Origin: Owenia fusiformis
Lineage: Eukaryota > Annelida > Polychaeta > Sabellida > Oweniidae
Assembly: GCA_903813345.2 (NCBI GenBank)
Contig: CAIIXF020000001.1
Location: 30,121,915 to 30,185,914, forward strand
DNA length: 64,000 nt
Direction: 5' to 3'
Numbering within the stretch: position 1 is the stretch's first letter; each line of letters starts with the position of its first letter. Positions 13,901 through 28,900 of the stretch are shown piece after piece. A program made the translations under genes and the position numbers. The notes beneath the pieces were generated by a model. The model did no database searches. It was not told where the DNA came from and saw only the letters and a program-made list of their open reading frames with translations.

Positions 13901-16900
13901 GTCTAATGTGAACCCTGCTTTAGCTCACCAACTAGATGTGGCAGCCTTATCTGTCAATGAGGATCCTGGTCAACTAAGGAAGATTGATGGACAATGGCAG
14001 AAACAAGACAGCAAAACTGGAGAATGGTCTAATGTGAACCCTGCTTTAGCCAAACAACTAGATGTGGCAGCCTTATCTGTCAATGAAGATCCTGGTCAAC
14101 TAAGGAAGGTTGATGGACAATGGCAGAAACAAGACAGTAAAACTGGGGAATGGTCCAATGTGAACCCTGCTTTAGCTCACCAATTAGATGTGGCAGCCTT
14201 ATCTGTTACTGAAGATCCTGGTCAACTAAGGAAGATTGATGGACAGTGGCAGAAGCAAGACAGTAAAACTGGAGAATGGTCCAATGTGAGCCCTGATTTA
14301 GCCAAACAACTAGATGCTACAGCCTTATCAGTCAATGAAGATCCTGGTCATCTCAGAAAGATTGATGGACAATGGCAGAAACAAAACAGCAAAACTGGAG
14401 AATGGTCTAATGTGAACCCTGCTTTAGCTCACCAACTAGATGTGGCAGCCTTATCTGTCAATGAGGATCCTGGTCAACTAAGGAAGGTTGATGAACAATG
14501 GCAGAAACAAGACAGCAAAACTGGAGAATGGTCCAATGTTAACCCTGCTTTAGCTCACCAACTAGATGCGACAGCCTTATCTGTCAATGAAGATCCTGGT
14601 CAACTAAGGAAGGTTGATGAACAATGGCAGAAACAAGACAGTAAAACTGGAGAATGGTCCAATGTGAACCCTGCTTTAGCTCACCAACTAGATGTGGCAG
14701 CCTTATCTGTCAATGAGGATCTTGGTCAACTAAGGAAGATTGATGGACAGTGGCAGAAGCAAGAAAGTAAAACTGGAGAATGGTCCAATGTTAACCCTGC
14801 TTTAGCACATCAACTAGATGTGGCAGCCTTATCTGTCAATGAAGATCCTGGTCAACTCAGAAAGATTGATGGACAGTGGCAGAAGCAAGACAGTAAAACT
14901 GGAGAATGGTCTAATGTGAACCCTGCTCTAGCTCACCAACTAGATGTGACAGCCTTATCTGTCAATGAGGTTCCTGGTCAACTAAGGAAGATTGATGGAC
15001 AGTGGCAGAAGCAAGAAAGTAAAACTGGAGAATGGTCTAATGTGAACCCTGCTCTAGCTCACCAACTAGATGTGGCAGCCTTATCTGTCAATGAGGATCC
15101 TGGTCAACTAAGGAAGGTTGATGGACAATGGCAGAAACAAGACAGCAAAACTGAAGAATGGTCTAATGTTAACCCTGCTCTAGCTCACCAACTAGATGTG
15201 GCAGCCTTATCTGTCAATGAGGATCCTGGTCAACTAAGGAAGGTTGATGGACAATGGCAGAAACAAGACAGCAAAACTGGAGAATGGTCTAATGTGAACC
15301 CTGCTCTAGCTCACCAACTAGATGTGGCAGCCTTATCTGTCAATGAGGATCCTGGTCAACTAAGGAAGGTTGATGGACAATGGCAGAAACAAGACAGCAA
15401 AACTGGAGAATGGTCTAATGTTAACCCTGCTTTAGCTCACCAACTAGATGTGGCAGCCTTATCTGTTACTGGAGATCCTGGTCAACTAAAAAAGATTGAT
15501 GGGCAGTGGCAGAAACAAGACAGTAAAACTGGAGAATGGTCCAATGTTAACCCTGCTTTAGCCAAACAACTAGATGTGGCAGCCTTATCTGTCAATGAAG
15601 ATCCTGGTCAACTAAGGAAGGTTGATGGACAATGGCAGAAACAAGACAGTAAAACTGGAGAATGGTCCAATGTGAACCCTGCTTTAGCTCACCAACTAGA
15701 TGCTACAGCTTTATCTGTCAATGAGGTTCCTGGTCAACTAAGGAAGGTTGATGGACAGTGGCAGAAACCAAACAGTAAAACTGGAGAATGGTCTAATGTG
15801 AACCCTGCTTTAGCTCACCAACTAGATGCTACAGCCTTATCTGTCAATGAGGTTCCTGGTCAACTAAGGAAGGTTGATGGACAATGGCAGAAACAAGACA
15901 GCAAAACTGGAGAATGGTCCAATGTTAACCCTGCTTTAGCTCACCAATTAGATGCAGCAGCCTTATCTGTCAATGAAGATCCTGGTCAACTAAAAAAGAT
16001 TGATGGACAATGGCAGAAACAAGACAGTAAAACTGGAGAATGGTCTAATGTTAACCCTGCTTTAGCACATCAACTAGATGTGACAGCCTTATCTGTCAAT
16101 GAAGATCCTGGTCAACTAAGGAAGATTGATGGACAGTGGCAGAAACAAGACAGTAAAACTGGAGAATGGTCCAATGTGAACCCTGCTTTAGCAAATCAAC
16201 TAGATGCGACAGCCTTATCTGTCAATGAAGATCCTGGTCAACTAAGGAAGATTGATGGACAGTGGCAGAAGCAAGACAGTAAAACTGGGGAATGGTCTAA
16301 TGTAAACCCTGGTTTAGCCAAACAACTAGATGCTACAGCCTTATCTGTCAATGAAGATCCTGGTCAACTCAGAAAGGTTGATGGGCACTGGCAGAAACAA
16401 GACAGCAAAACTGGAGAATGGTCCAATGTTAGCCCTGCTTTAGCCAAACAACTAGATGCTACAGCCTTATCAGTCAATGAGGATCCTGGTCAACTAAAGA
16501 AGGTTGATGGACAATGGCAGAAACAAGACAGTAAAACTGGAGAATGGTCCAATGTTAACCCTGCTTTAGCTCACCAACTAGATGCTACAGCCTTATCTGT
16601 CAATGAGGATCCTGGTCAACTTAGAAAGGTTGATGGACAATGGCAGAAACAAGACAGTAAAACTGGAGAATGGTCCAATGTTAACCCTGCTTTAGCACAT
16701 CAACTAGATGTGACAGCCTTATCTGTCAATGAAGATCCTGGTCAACTAAGGAAGATTGATGGACAATGGCAGAAACAAGACAGTAAAACTGGAGAATGGT
16801 CCAATGTGAACCCTGCTTTAGCCAAACAACTAGATGCTACAGCCTTATCTGTCAATGAGGATCATGGTCATCTTAGAAAGGTTGATGGGCACTGGCAGAA

Positions 16901-19900
16901 ACAAGACAGCAAAACTGGAGAATGGTCCAATGTTAACCCTGCTTTAGCTCACCAACTAGAAGCGGCAGCCTTATCTGTCAATGAGGATCCTGGTCAACTA
17001 AGGAAGGTTGATGGACAATGGCAGAAACAAGACAGTAAAACTGGAGAATGGTCCAATGTGAACCCTGCTTTAGCCAAACAACTAGATGCTACAGCCTTAT
17101 CTGTCAATGAAGATCCTGGTCAACTCAGAAAGGTTGATGGGCACTGGCAGAAACAAGACAGCAAAACTGGAGAATGGTCCAATGTTAACCCTGCTTTAGC
17201 TCACCAACTAGATGTGACAGCCTTATCTGTCAATGAAGATCCTGGTCAACTAAGGAAGGTTGATGGACAGTGGCAGAAGCAAGACAGTAAAACTGGAGAA
17301 TGGTCCGATGTGAACCCTGCTTTAGCTCACCAACTAGATGCTACAGCCTTATCTGTCAATGAGGATCCTGGTCAACTTAGAAAGGTTGATGGACAATGGC
17401 AGAAACAAGACAGTAAAACTGGAGAATGGTCCAATGTGAGCCCTGCTTTAGCTCACCAACTAGAAGCGGCAGCCTTATCTGTCAATGAAGATCCTGGTCA
17501 ACTAAGGAAGGTTGATGGACAATTGCAGAAACAAGACAGTAAAACTGGAGAATGGTCCAATGTTAACCCTGCTTTAGCTCACCAACTAGATGCAGCAGCC
17601 TTATCTGTCAATGAGGATCCTGGTCAACTAAGGAAGGTTGATGGACAATGGCAAAAACAAGACAGTAAAACTGGAGAATGGTCTAACGTGAACCCTGCTT
17701 TAGCCAAACAACTAGATGCTACAGCCTTATCTGTCAATGAGGATCCTGGTCAACTAAGGAAGGTTGATGGACAATGGCAAAAACAAGACAGTAAAACTGG
17801 AGGATGGTCCAATGTAGGCCCTGCTTTATCCAAAGAACTTGATGCTGCAGCCTTAGCTGTCAATGAAGACCCCAGTCATCTTAGAAAGGTTGACGGACAA
17901 TGGCAAAAACAAGGCAGTAAAACTGGAGGATGGTCCAATGTAGGCCCTGCTTTATCCAAAGAACTTGATGCTGCAGCCTTAGCTGTCAATGAAGACCCCA
18001 GTCATCTTAGAAAGGTTGATGGACAATGGCAAAAACAAGGCAGTAAAACTGGAGGATGGTCCAATGTAGGCCCTGCTTTATCCAAAGAACTTGATGCTGC
18101 AGCCTTAGCTGTCAATGAAGACCCCAGTCATCTTAGAAAGGTTGATGGACAATGGCAAAAACAAGACAGTAAAACTGGAGGATGGTCCAATGTAGGCCCT
18201 GCTTTATCCAAAGAACTTGATGCTGCAGCCTTAGCTGTCAATGAAGACCCCAGTCATCTTAGAAAGGTTGATGGACAATGGCAAAAACAAGGCAGTAAAA
18301 CTGGAGGATGGTCCAATGTAGGCCCTGCTTTATCCAAAGAACTTGATGCTGCAGCCTTAGCTGTCAATGAAGACCCCAGTCATCTTAGAAAGGTTGATGG
18401 ACAATGGCAAAAACAAGACAGTAAAACTGGAGGATGGTCCAATGTAGGCCCTGCTTTATCCAAAGAACTTGATGCTGCAGCCTTAGCTGTCAATGAAGAC
18501 CCCAGTCATCTTAGAAAGGTTGATGGACAATGGCAAAAACAAGACAGTAAAACTGGAGAATGGTCAAATATTGACAAGAATTTTGAAAAACAACTTAATA
18601 AAATTGTATCCTCAACAAATAAACCCAAGAAGAAGAAAAATAGAAAAGAAACCAATCCTAATGGAAACCGTGAGAAATCTGCCAAAGCCAAACAGGTTAG
18701 TATGTTGTTTCAGTCATTTGAAAATCATTTGGAGGAACGTGTAGGGGTAAAGGGTAAACATGATATATCCCTATCTAGGTTTTGATATGCCCAAAGGTGT
18801 TAATTGTAATGAAAACAATAGTTTTTCAGTGCGAAGTATTTTGAACCTGTTTTGTGAATAATTTTTCTTCAGTTATTTGATAAATTTAAGGGCATCATTT
18901 TTATTTTTGGGCAAATTATTCAGAATTGGTATAATAAAATCTCGTTGGAACTCTAGAATTTTTGTCATTTTGAATGTTGTCTTTAATAAAAGTATATCCT
19001 GAAGTTGGCTAAAATAGACAATTTCTCACACTTTAGTTCATACTTTTTAATCCGAAAATAATATGATATAGGAGTTTTTTCAAAATCTGAATTTTGACAT
19101 TTGCCTCCATTATAGAATGAAATGTTGGTAACTGAACTCGAGGAAAGAATGAGACTGGAAGATGGAGAATGGAAAAAGATAGATCCAGTGACCAAAGAGA
19201 CTTTGCCATTGTCTCCAAAGGAGTTGCAACTATTACAAACAGTAAGTGACAAGAAAAAATAAATAAATATCATTTGATCTGAAAATCACTTAAACTTTCT
19301 TAAATTATTCATGCATATAGTATGCATATAGTTTTGGTCTCCAAAAAGAAATGTAGAGGAATATTTAGCATTACCATTATTTGATTTCTATTATAACAAT
19401 ATTATATTAATTCCCATTAGGATGGTATTGTTGCTATGGAGACTAATACATTAAAGGAGATAGATGGTGAATGGCATCAGTGGAATAATGAGGCCGGAGG
19501 ATGGGACCCCGTAGCCGATGATTCAATAGATGCACAGTTAGCAGAGGGGGTAGAAGTCTATCAGCCCACTAAGTTGAAGAAGGTTCATGGGAAATGGAAA
19601 GAGTGGAATCCTCATAATAATAAATGGCAAGCAGTATCCGATGAAAGGGCAAAGCAAATAGAGGTACAGTTTCACATTTTGCATTACCTGTAAATATGGT
19701 TACATGGATGTATTACTCAAAGTGTGTATTGGACTTAAACATTTTCAGTTTACTGTATGAAGGTATCATAAATGTGACAGTTAGGCCTTATTAGAATTAT
19801 ATTTGTCATTGAATATTCAAAAGTACATAACCAATGCAAATGGTTTGTTTTACTTGACAGTCTGGTGATGGACCAGATGCCACAGTGAAGGTACGTAGAG

Positions 19901-22900
19901 TGGCTGGAGTGTGGCAACAACAAGACAAAGACACAAAACAGTGGAAAGATATGTCACTCGACAATGTTGGAACACTTGAAGAGGTATGTAGTCTTTGTAA
20001 TAACACTTTGTTCTCTCAATATTGCTTCCAGCTCAAAAGAAGTTACAATGGGGGAGAGATTTTATGACTTCAATCTGTTTTTTGGGTAATGGTTTCCAAG
20101 GTTCCAAGATGTTCATAGAGAAGGTGACTTAAAATTAGTCTGGTGCTATGAACTAATGGAATACACTTAAAAATAGTATATGATTTGCTATTTATTGCCA
20201 GGAGGGAATTAAGGTTTGTGAGACAAAGAAAGTGAGAGTGAATAATGGTCAACTTGAGAGCCAAACACATGGGGGTAGTTGGCAACCTGTGTCTGACCCC
20301 CAGGTAGGATTCACCACCCCTATCACTAAGAAGCTGAAGAAGGTTGATGGCAAATGGCAAGAAAAAACTGGAGACCATTGGTCAGCTTGGGTTGAGCCCC
20401 CTGATAACCAGGAGACATCTAAGAGAGAGGTGGGTCACAGAATATTTAAACTTGGTAGAAACCCGGGGTGAAAATATAAGAAATGAGACATTATTACCTC
20501 ATTTTACAACACCAAACAGAAATGAGTTTCAAAATATTTGAAGTTTTGAGAAGAGATAATAGTAATACTGATGTATGACCATTATGTTATAACAATGAAT
20601 TTTTATCCCATGAGTTTTTTTTACTCAATTAAGGGTGATCCTGAAAGGAAGAGAGCTCGTCAACTGCGGGAAGTGGATGGGCAGCTATTAAAATATGATG
20701 GGGCAAACAATACAGTTGTAGATGTAGGACCTGCTGGCCTAGAGGTAAGATCAGATATATGTATTTTTATATAAATTACTGCATTGGTGTTTGGAATTTT
20801 TTTATGTACAATTCATATGAGAGTGATAGAAAGTTGAATACTAAAGGGCATCATTCATCTCCACATATAGACTTTCTCGTGTATAGATTTTTACGCCATA
20901 ATGATACAGTAGAAAGTATGTATGACTGTATGTCAATATGTTACTCTGTAGGAGGAAGACATTGTTACCAGTGAAGCAGGAAAGGTGCGCAATAAGAATG
21001 GACAATGGCAACGTTTTAACTCTCACACTGGAGACTGGGTAGATTGCAACGAAAATGATGCTAAGAAATTAGACAAGGTAAGGATGGTTGTTTAAACTTA
21101 GATGAGTAACTTAGATGTCATATAAGCAAGAAATCAGCTTATCATTGGCCTCTCTGACTGCTGTTTTCAAAATGACCTGGTGTTGAAAGTATTTTACTGC
21201 CCTGAATGCCAGTTGACTAAGACACTCTACTCATATAAAACTATGACAGATGAATTTACAGTTTTGAGCCTGATGGTAAGATTTCAGGTGAGTTCATAGA
21301 AGTTTGAAATGAGTGCTTGCTACCTTTATGTTTAAAATGCTGTCCTGATTTTCTTTCTTCACCTTCTGATTAGATATTCCGTAGGCAACATGGAGATCGA
21401 AGAATTTTCTCTCAAATTTAAAGTGTAGATTGAGTGAAGCTCATATAAAGGATAGGATGCCACTTCATGTACTTTTATGTTATTCTAGGATGGATTAATG
21501 TCTCAAGAACAGAAGAAAGTGAAATTGTTGAACAACCATTGGCATGAATGGAATGAATCTAAAGGAAAATGGGAACCATTGAGCACAGACAAGGCTAGGA
21601 AACTCAATGAGGTATGAGATGAAGGTATTCAGTAATGAAACTCATTAGAAATTAGCATTTTTTTGCCCTTGTTATTATAATTTACTCCAATTCTTAAAAC
21701 ATAGTTATATAAACATTTAAAAAAAAAAATATATATTTATGAAATATTTTTGCTTGTATATTTTCACCAGGAGGGTATCCATGTTTTACGACCTAAGAGA
21801 ATGAGGAAAGTGAATGGGAAGTTGCAAGTTTGGAATAAGAAAACCAACAAGTGGAAACAAGTGTCAAAAGAGGCAGCCAACAAATATAAGGTCAGGATTA
21901 ATAATTCACTTGTATTTACCCATGGGTAGGCAATGGAACCCAAGCCCTAGTGACTAAATTTACCTTCAGTCTCCTCCATGGCTAACCAGTTAAAACGACT
22001 GCCTTAGATTCGTACAGTATCAGTAGTTGCTTGTGGTATTGTGATTTATATACTATCTTTTATAATATTAAATCCTAGTTTGACAAACTATGGTTGCACC
22101 AATTCAAAATATTAAATTTAATTTTGCAGGAGAAGCCTGCCTGTGTGAAGAAGATAGATGGTAAATGGTGTGAGAAGAATGAAGAGACCGGACACTGGGA
22201 AGTGTTACCTGATAACGAACAAGAGAGTATAGACAAGGTTGGTATTAACCACATTATTAAGACCTCCACATTAGGTTGTTGTTGTACTTTTCTTTTTATG
22301 AACAAACAAGTGGCATCTCCATATATGGGCAAAAAGGTGGAGTTTACAATAAGCAATGCAGGGATTGACACAATTGACACGAAGAAGTCTCGATGAATCT
22401 CGCTTAAACTCCGCCCCTTCTTTGCGAAAAATCATGTGAATTCCGGCTTTTGCTCGGTCATATCCGGGCGTCTCGGCTTCGAACCCAATCAGAAGTTTCA
22501 ATTTTGAATGACATTGCATAAATTATCCCAAGTCTAGCCCAATATATTTATGTATACGTTAATTAGTTTGTATGTCTTCTACATGTATAGTCTATCAAGT
22601 CTTATTTACAATGTAATTGCACATTTATAAAGAAGTGTAAAGCGTGAATGTAATCTACAGTAGTCTTAAGTATTTATATGTAATTTCCTATTTACTAGAC
22701 AAATTGTAAAGCCTTGTCTGGAACTTGTGACCGGTTAAATGTTTTCACATAAACAACAAAAAAGATACTATAAACATGAGTTCACCTTGAGAGATGTACA
22801 TTGTATACATATTTTTCTGTACATTTTGCAGTTTGGCTTAGTAGCTGTGGATAGCAAGAAGGTACGTCTATCTGGGGGCAAATGGCAGGAGTACAACAGC

Positions 22901-25900
22901 AAGCTTGACAAGTGGATCCCTGTGAAACCTGATCAGGCAAAGAAATTACAGGTTTGCAATATTGCTTTCCCTTACTCTCCCTATACATGTACATGCTGTA
23001 CCAATCTTTCCTAGAGGCCTAGTTCAAGGAAACACTATACATTTAAACCTCAGTGATATGAATGAAGGCGATGTAGATTTGATAAATATTAGAAGATTTA
23101 TAAAGTATACAGTTGGACTTAAGATTTTTTGCAAACATAGCATTGAAGTTGATCTACTCCTTAATATACTATATATAATGTGTACTTCTAATTGGAATTT
23201 GTGTGGTTGGCTAAATAACATATGTATTTACACTAGGGAGGCATAGAGACTGTGGATCCAATAAAGATTCATCAACACGATGGTGTCTGGTACAAACAGG
23301 ACAAAGAGAATCCTGATACTTGGACAGAGGTGGACAAACATGTAGCTAAACAACTCAGGGTAACTACAGTTTCACAGGGTTGCCAATTGCGATACTTCTT
23401 ATTTCTAAATTATTGTCATTCTCTTCTCTTGTTATGTCACCACCATAAGTAATGGCATATTGTTATAGTCGCCAACTTTTTATGAATGGTGTTCACCAGT
23501 TGGTGTTTGGTGGTTGGGGTCTGTAACAAATGGCAAGTGGTGACATTTTGCATGTAAATCCCTTGTTTGATTTTATTATAGTTTTTGAATATGTAAAAAT
23601 GTGCTGTTTTTATTATAATATTATAACTATGGCTTGCAGGAAGAGGGTTTGGGTGTAACAGATGGCTCAGATAAACTTCAGAGAGAAATGAATAAAGAGA
23701 GATCACGGAAGATATCTAGCAATGATATTCCATCTGGTAAAGACCGCCCATCTAGTAAGGATCGTCCATCTAGCAAGGATCGTCCATCTAGCAAGGATCG
23801 TCCATCTAGCAAGGACCGCCCCATGAACAAAGAGCGCACAGGCATCAGGGATAAGCGTGGAGATGACGACATATATGTGGTCGAGGCTGGGAAGCTAAGG
23901 AAGAAAGATGGTAAATGGGAACGATGGAATGATGCCCAACAGAAGTGGAAGCCAGTAAGCCAGAGAGAAAGCAGCAAGCTTGAAGTAAATAACCTGTATT
24001 GATAATCTGTTCTGTATTCTATATCTCACTCTTGCTTGTTGTTCAAAGATTTATATCAGGATTTATTTATAATTTTAAACCTAATACAGTACTTTGTCAG
24101 ATGGAACGCATTCTATTTTCAGCAGTGAATGTGGTAATAGTTTGTTATGTCACCACCAAGAAGTGGTGAATGACACAAATGTACTTGTACTTATTTGCTT
24201 TGAAATAAGAAATAGTCTTTTTTTTATTCATGTATTATCGAGGATTTATGCTTTACAGAAGGATGGTCTTAAAGTTGAGGAAAGCAAGAGAGTGAAGCTG
24301 ATAAATGGTCAATGGACAGAAAGAGATACAACCACAGGCCAGTGGAGACCAGTCAGTGAAGACTTAGCCAAGAAGCTCAATGTAAGAAACAAGAAAAAAT
24401 ATTGGAAAAACAATCTAAAGTTAATAAAAACTATGGGACCAGCAAAAATGTTTGTTCTGAAAGGTGTTCAAAGGGTTCTGATATCATAAGAGTATTAGAT
24501 GAGTTTTTTATTTTCACCAACAACCAACCAAACTAAATGAAAGTAATTTACTATTTTCCTCATGCAAAAGCTTAAAGTTTTGTATATTTTGGTATTTCGA
24601 TCCCTACTTTAGGTGAAAGTAAAGGTAAATGGCAGTAAGCGTGTGAAGAAGCTGAATGGAGTGTGGCATGAGCTAGATCCTAACACTAACACATGGAACC
24701 CTGCCTCCCAACACCAAGCTAAGAAATATGATGTGAGTGAATACATTAAAGCAATCTTGAAATATGGAGAGTGATGGACATGAATTAAATCTTCCTTGTT
24801 TTATAGAATAAAGTTCAAATATTGCATTGTACATACTTAGTATTGTATTTATGTATATCTTTTATTTATAATATACTATGGTCCCATTTCCCCATGCACT
24901 TGTAAAATTTGAAGCATTAACCGTGTCTTTTGGTGAAATGAACATTGGATTAAAGAGTGATTAGAATTCACATTATCATAGACTATCATTGGGAATAATA
25001 GGTTATTTTTTCAATTGATTTGGTATCGCTTTTGTGTACAAATGATATCTTTCTTTCTTCAGGCTGGGGATATGCATGTAGTGAAGGAGGTGAGACATAG
25101 TAAGGGAAAATGGCTAGAGAAAGATCCACAAACTCAGCAGTGGAAAGAGATGTCTGCAGCTGATGTGGAGAATATTGAACAGGTACAAACATGTACAATA
25201 GAAATTAATATGATGCATGGTTTGACTAGAATCATCATGATTTATGTAAAGTTTGACCAGAATAGTTTGGTTTATCAAAGTGAGCTTTAATTTAGCATCA
25301 TGAACATTTTGGTGTCTCAATGATCAGTCCCAAAATCACCAGAATTAAAGTGTTTGGTTCGGAAGCCAATGTTGCACTTATTTAAGCTACTTAATGAGAA
25401 ACCAAATTGTCTAGGAAGTAAAAAGTGAAAAGTAAAAGTTATGTTTCAACTGTAGTATAGACCAGTATATTCTTCTATAGAATGGCTTGGAGATATTAGA
25501 TAGCAAGGATGTGAGGCAGAGAGGTGACAAATGGGAAGAGAGAGGTGACAATGGAGTCTGGTCCGAAGTCACACCTGGTTCTAAGAAACAGATTGAGGTA
25601 ACTATTGATGTTTTTGTGTCTGTATGTTTTTATGAGAGTTGATATAATATGTGACAATAAAGACACACAGAGTACATGTATGATATGATATGTATGTGCC
25701 GTTATGATACATTGACATGACTTGCGTTGTTATCTTAAAATGAATATGCTTCTTATAATTTCAAAACATATTTGCATGGGGAATAATAAGAGCCCTTTGT
25801 TTACATACGGTATGTACATAGAATTTCAAAATGCAGACAACTTATGACAAAATTCTGAGTCATTTAAAACAATTCATTAGAGATGTATATACATGTAGTA

Positions 25901-28900
25901 TACTAAAAAGAGCATTTGCATAGTAATATGAATAATTATGTAAGCTGATGAATGAGTCAATGTTTTAACAGTGAAACCGTTCTAAAATGAACACTGCCTA
26001 TATGAGGCTCTCATAATAGGGAAATTAATGGGGACCAAGAGATATTCATCTTTTGGGGTATTTACATGCAGTACATGTTTTACTGTGTTATTCACAATGT
26101 TCCTAGGCTGGCATACCAACTATGGAGACCAAGAAAATCAAGAAGATAGGTGGCGTATGGCATGAGAGAGATGAGGAGAAGAAGATGTGGAAGAAAGTTT
26201 CTAAAATTCAAGCCAACAAATATGAGGTAGAGAAATCAATACAGTTAGTAGATAAGCAAAAACACACCGAGTTAAATAACTTTATTAGTTCTAATAGTAC
26301 ATTTTTTAAATGTTTAATAATTTTATTTGTGTGCTTGAAAATAGAATACATTCATTGTGATATAAGCTGTGTTCATCTCTTGTTATCATCGTTGCAAACC
26401 ATTTTAATGAAGTATTTTATTGTAAATTTAATGTTCAGCTGGAGAACCTGTCCAACCATGGCAAGAAGCTGAGATTACATGAGGGTGGCATTCAGGAGTG
26501 GAATGAGGACACCAAGCAGTGGCAAGACTCTGGCAAAGACAAGGAGAAAAAATCAGAGGTATTTGGAATTTCCTGTGTTGTCAATTTGATTTATTTCCAA
26601 ATTTCAACCAACCTAATAAAAGCTTATAGCTATGATCAGTGCATTCAAAATGGTAAAAACAGAGAAGAAAGAAGAAGAAATATACATGAAATTTCATTCA
26701 TTGAACATTAAAACATATGGTTGCGGCTACCTATTTCAAGCATCACATTCACATACCTAAGAAGAAAAAATAAACATGTGCCAAGCTATCTGTTTTGTTC
26801 CTCCAGGATAACATCATGTCATATGAGCCTAAGAAAGTCAGGTTCATGGATGGTAGATGGCAAGAGAAGAAGGAGGGAGCAGAAGAATGGGAAGATGTTT
26901 CTGATGCCGAGGCAGACAAGTATAATGTAAGACTTTATTCTAAGATTTTCATTGTATCATTTATTGACAAACATCATTACTTCAATGAAACATCAACCAA
27001 ATTTTTAAATAAGAAGGTATTACCAAGCACAAAACATTTTTCAGGGCCTTTGTTAATAGGATATACTTGTACAGATGTATGTTCCTTTGCCCATTAAACA
27101 CTTTTTTAGTGAGGATGTGGAAATGTTTGATTTTGGCAGAGGAAATGTTGAAAGGGAACATCACACAAAACATAAAGACCAAATTATTCCTCAAAACTTG
27201 TGTCCATTTTTATTGCTTTACATTTTAAGGTTGTCTGTTAAAACATTGAAGAATTATAATTACAGGCAGAAATAGTTGCATGTGAAGGTAAGAAGCTGCG
27301 TCTGCATGACAACAAGTGGCAGGAATACAATGAGGAAACTGACTCCTGGGAGGATGCCCCCTCTTTAAGGGTACAACAGTATGAAGAGGTGAGCATCCAT
27401 ATTTGGAAGAAACGAAAATGACTGGAAACAAACCATTCACCCCTCAGATATAAACTGTAGTGTTAATAAATAATTCACTCTTGTAACAATGAATGATGAG
27501 ATGAAAATAAAATTGCAATTCTACTTGTTCACAGGAGGGTGTTCCCATACAGGAGACCAATAAGGTACGCAAGGTGGATGGGGAATGGGAAGAATGGGAC
27601 CCCCATACTCAACAATGGAAACAAGCAAGCAAGGAGACCAATAAAACATATGATGTGAGTGATCTGATTTTGGTTGATTTACAAAATGCTTGATTTTTTC
27701 ACTGAATGTAAATCCTAAAAAGTCATATGGGCATATTATGGTAGGATTCCTATCTTCTGCTATGAGAATTTTTGTATATACAGATAAGTTATATTTACCT
27801 TGTCTGCCAAATATTTCTTTTTCTTTTCTCATATACTAGCAATACATGAACATACATATACTGATAGTCATATCTCTGAAAGAATGTGATGATGCCAGTC
27901 TCCATAGAATAAACAATAAATAAGCCCAATTATTCTTGGAATTCCTACAAAAAAGAAGAGAATAATAAACTAAGCCTTCCTTTATTTTCTAAACTGGATC
28001 TTGTCTTCATTAGGGGCAACTTTTATTTTCTCTTTTGTCTTCAGGAGAATGGCATGCCAGAGACCAAGAAAGTGAAAAGAATCAACAAAGTGTGGCACGA
28101 GTGGGATGATTCCACCTCAACATGGGTGCCTGTCTCTGAAGAAAGGGCAAAGAAATATAATGTAAGTCATCTGTTGAACACTTTTTTGTCTCCGACTCAG
28201 ATGTTTCAAAAAGATTTGCACTTGGATGATTTCAGAACTTTGATGGTGTCTGAGGAGGTTTTTCTGTTACATTATAGTAATTGATCTGGCAGTGGAAACA
28301 AATTACTAATTCATGCATGCTTTAATTCTCTGGAAAGGATATCATACATATTATATGGTTTAGAATGCACATGGGTTTACAGAAATTACAAACATGTTTG
28401 ATATAATTGCAGGATGTTCTTCATGTGTTACGCAAACATCGAGTTAAACGTATTGACGGCAAATGGCACGAGTACAACATAAAAGAGCGCAAATGGTTCC
28501 CAGTTGATGAGGCCAAGGCTAAAAAGTATGATGTAAGTAAAATCAGGCTTCTTATAACACATGTATGAAAGTATGAAATCATTGAAATGTAGTTGTATTA
28601 CATTAAATGAAATGCAAAATCATTCTAGTAACATTCAGTCACAATGACAGTGATATTCATGATTGTGTAAAGTTGTCAGTTCAGATGTATTTTTGTCAAC
28701 TGTGACAATATGACACTATTGAAATATGAAAATATTTAATGTTGAAAACATTTTAAACTTCAAAACAGTGCATTTTTGAAAACAAGAGAGAAGAACGTTT
28801 TTATTTGACAAACTATACATTTATTTCTGAAATATTCAAATGATTGCGTTGGGTTTAATGGGATGCGTTCTTTGTAATATAGACAGAGGGGGTGCCTGGA

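Noticed and set aside
10561-18499. CRISPR-like or satellite array
   Set aside because: There are no spacers: units are contiguous, coding and in frame, with protein-level variation.
10395-18785. Treating the giant repeat as a stand-alone intronless gene with a start at 10395
   Set aside because: The frame has no ATG there (it is GTG), an acceptor lies at 10378-10379, the exon begins like neighbouring exons, and a donor at 18696 leads on to exon 19 in phase.
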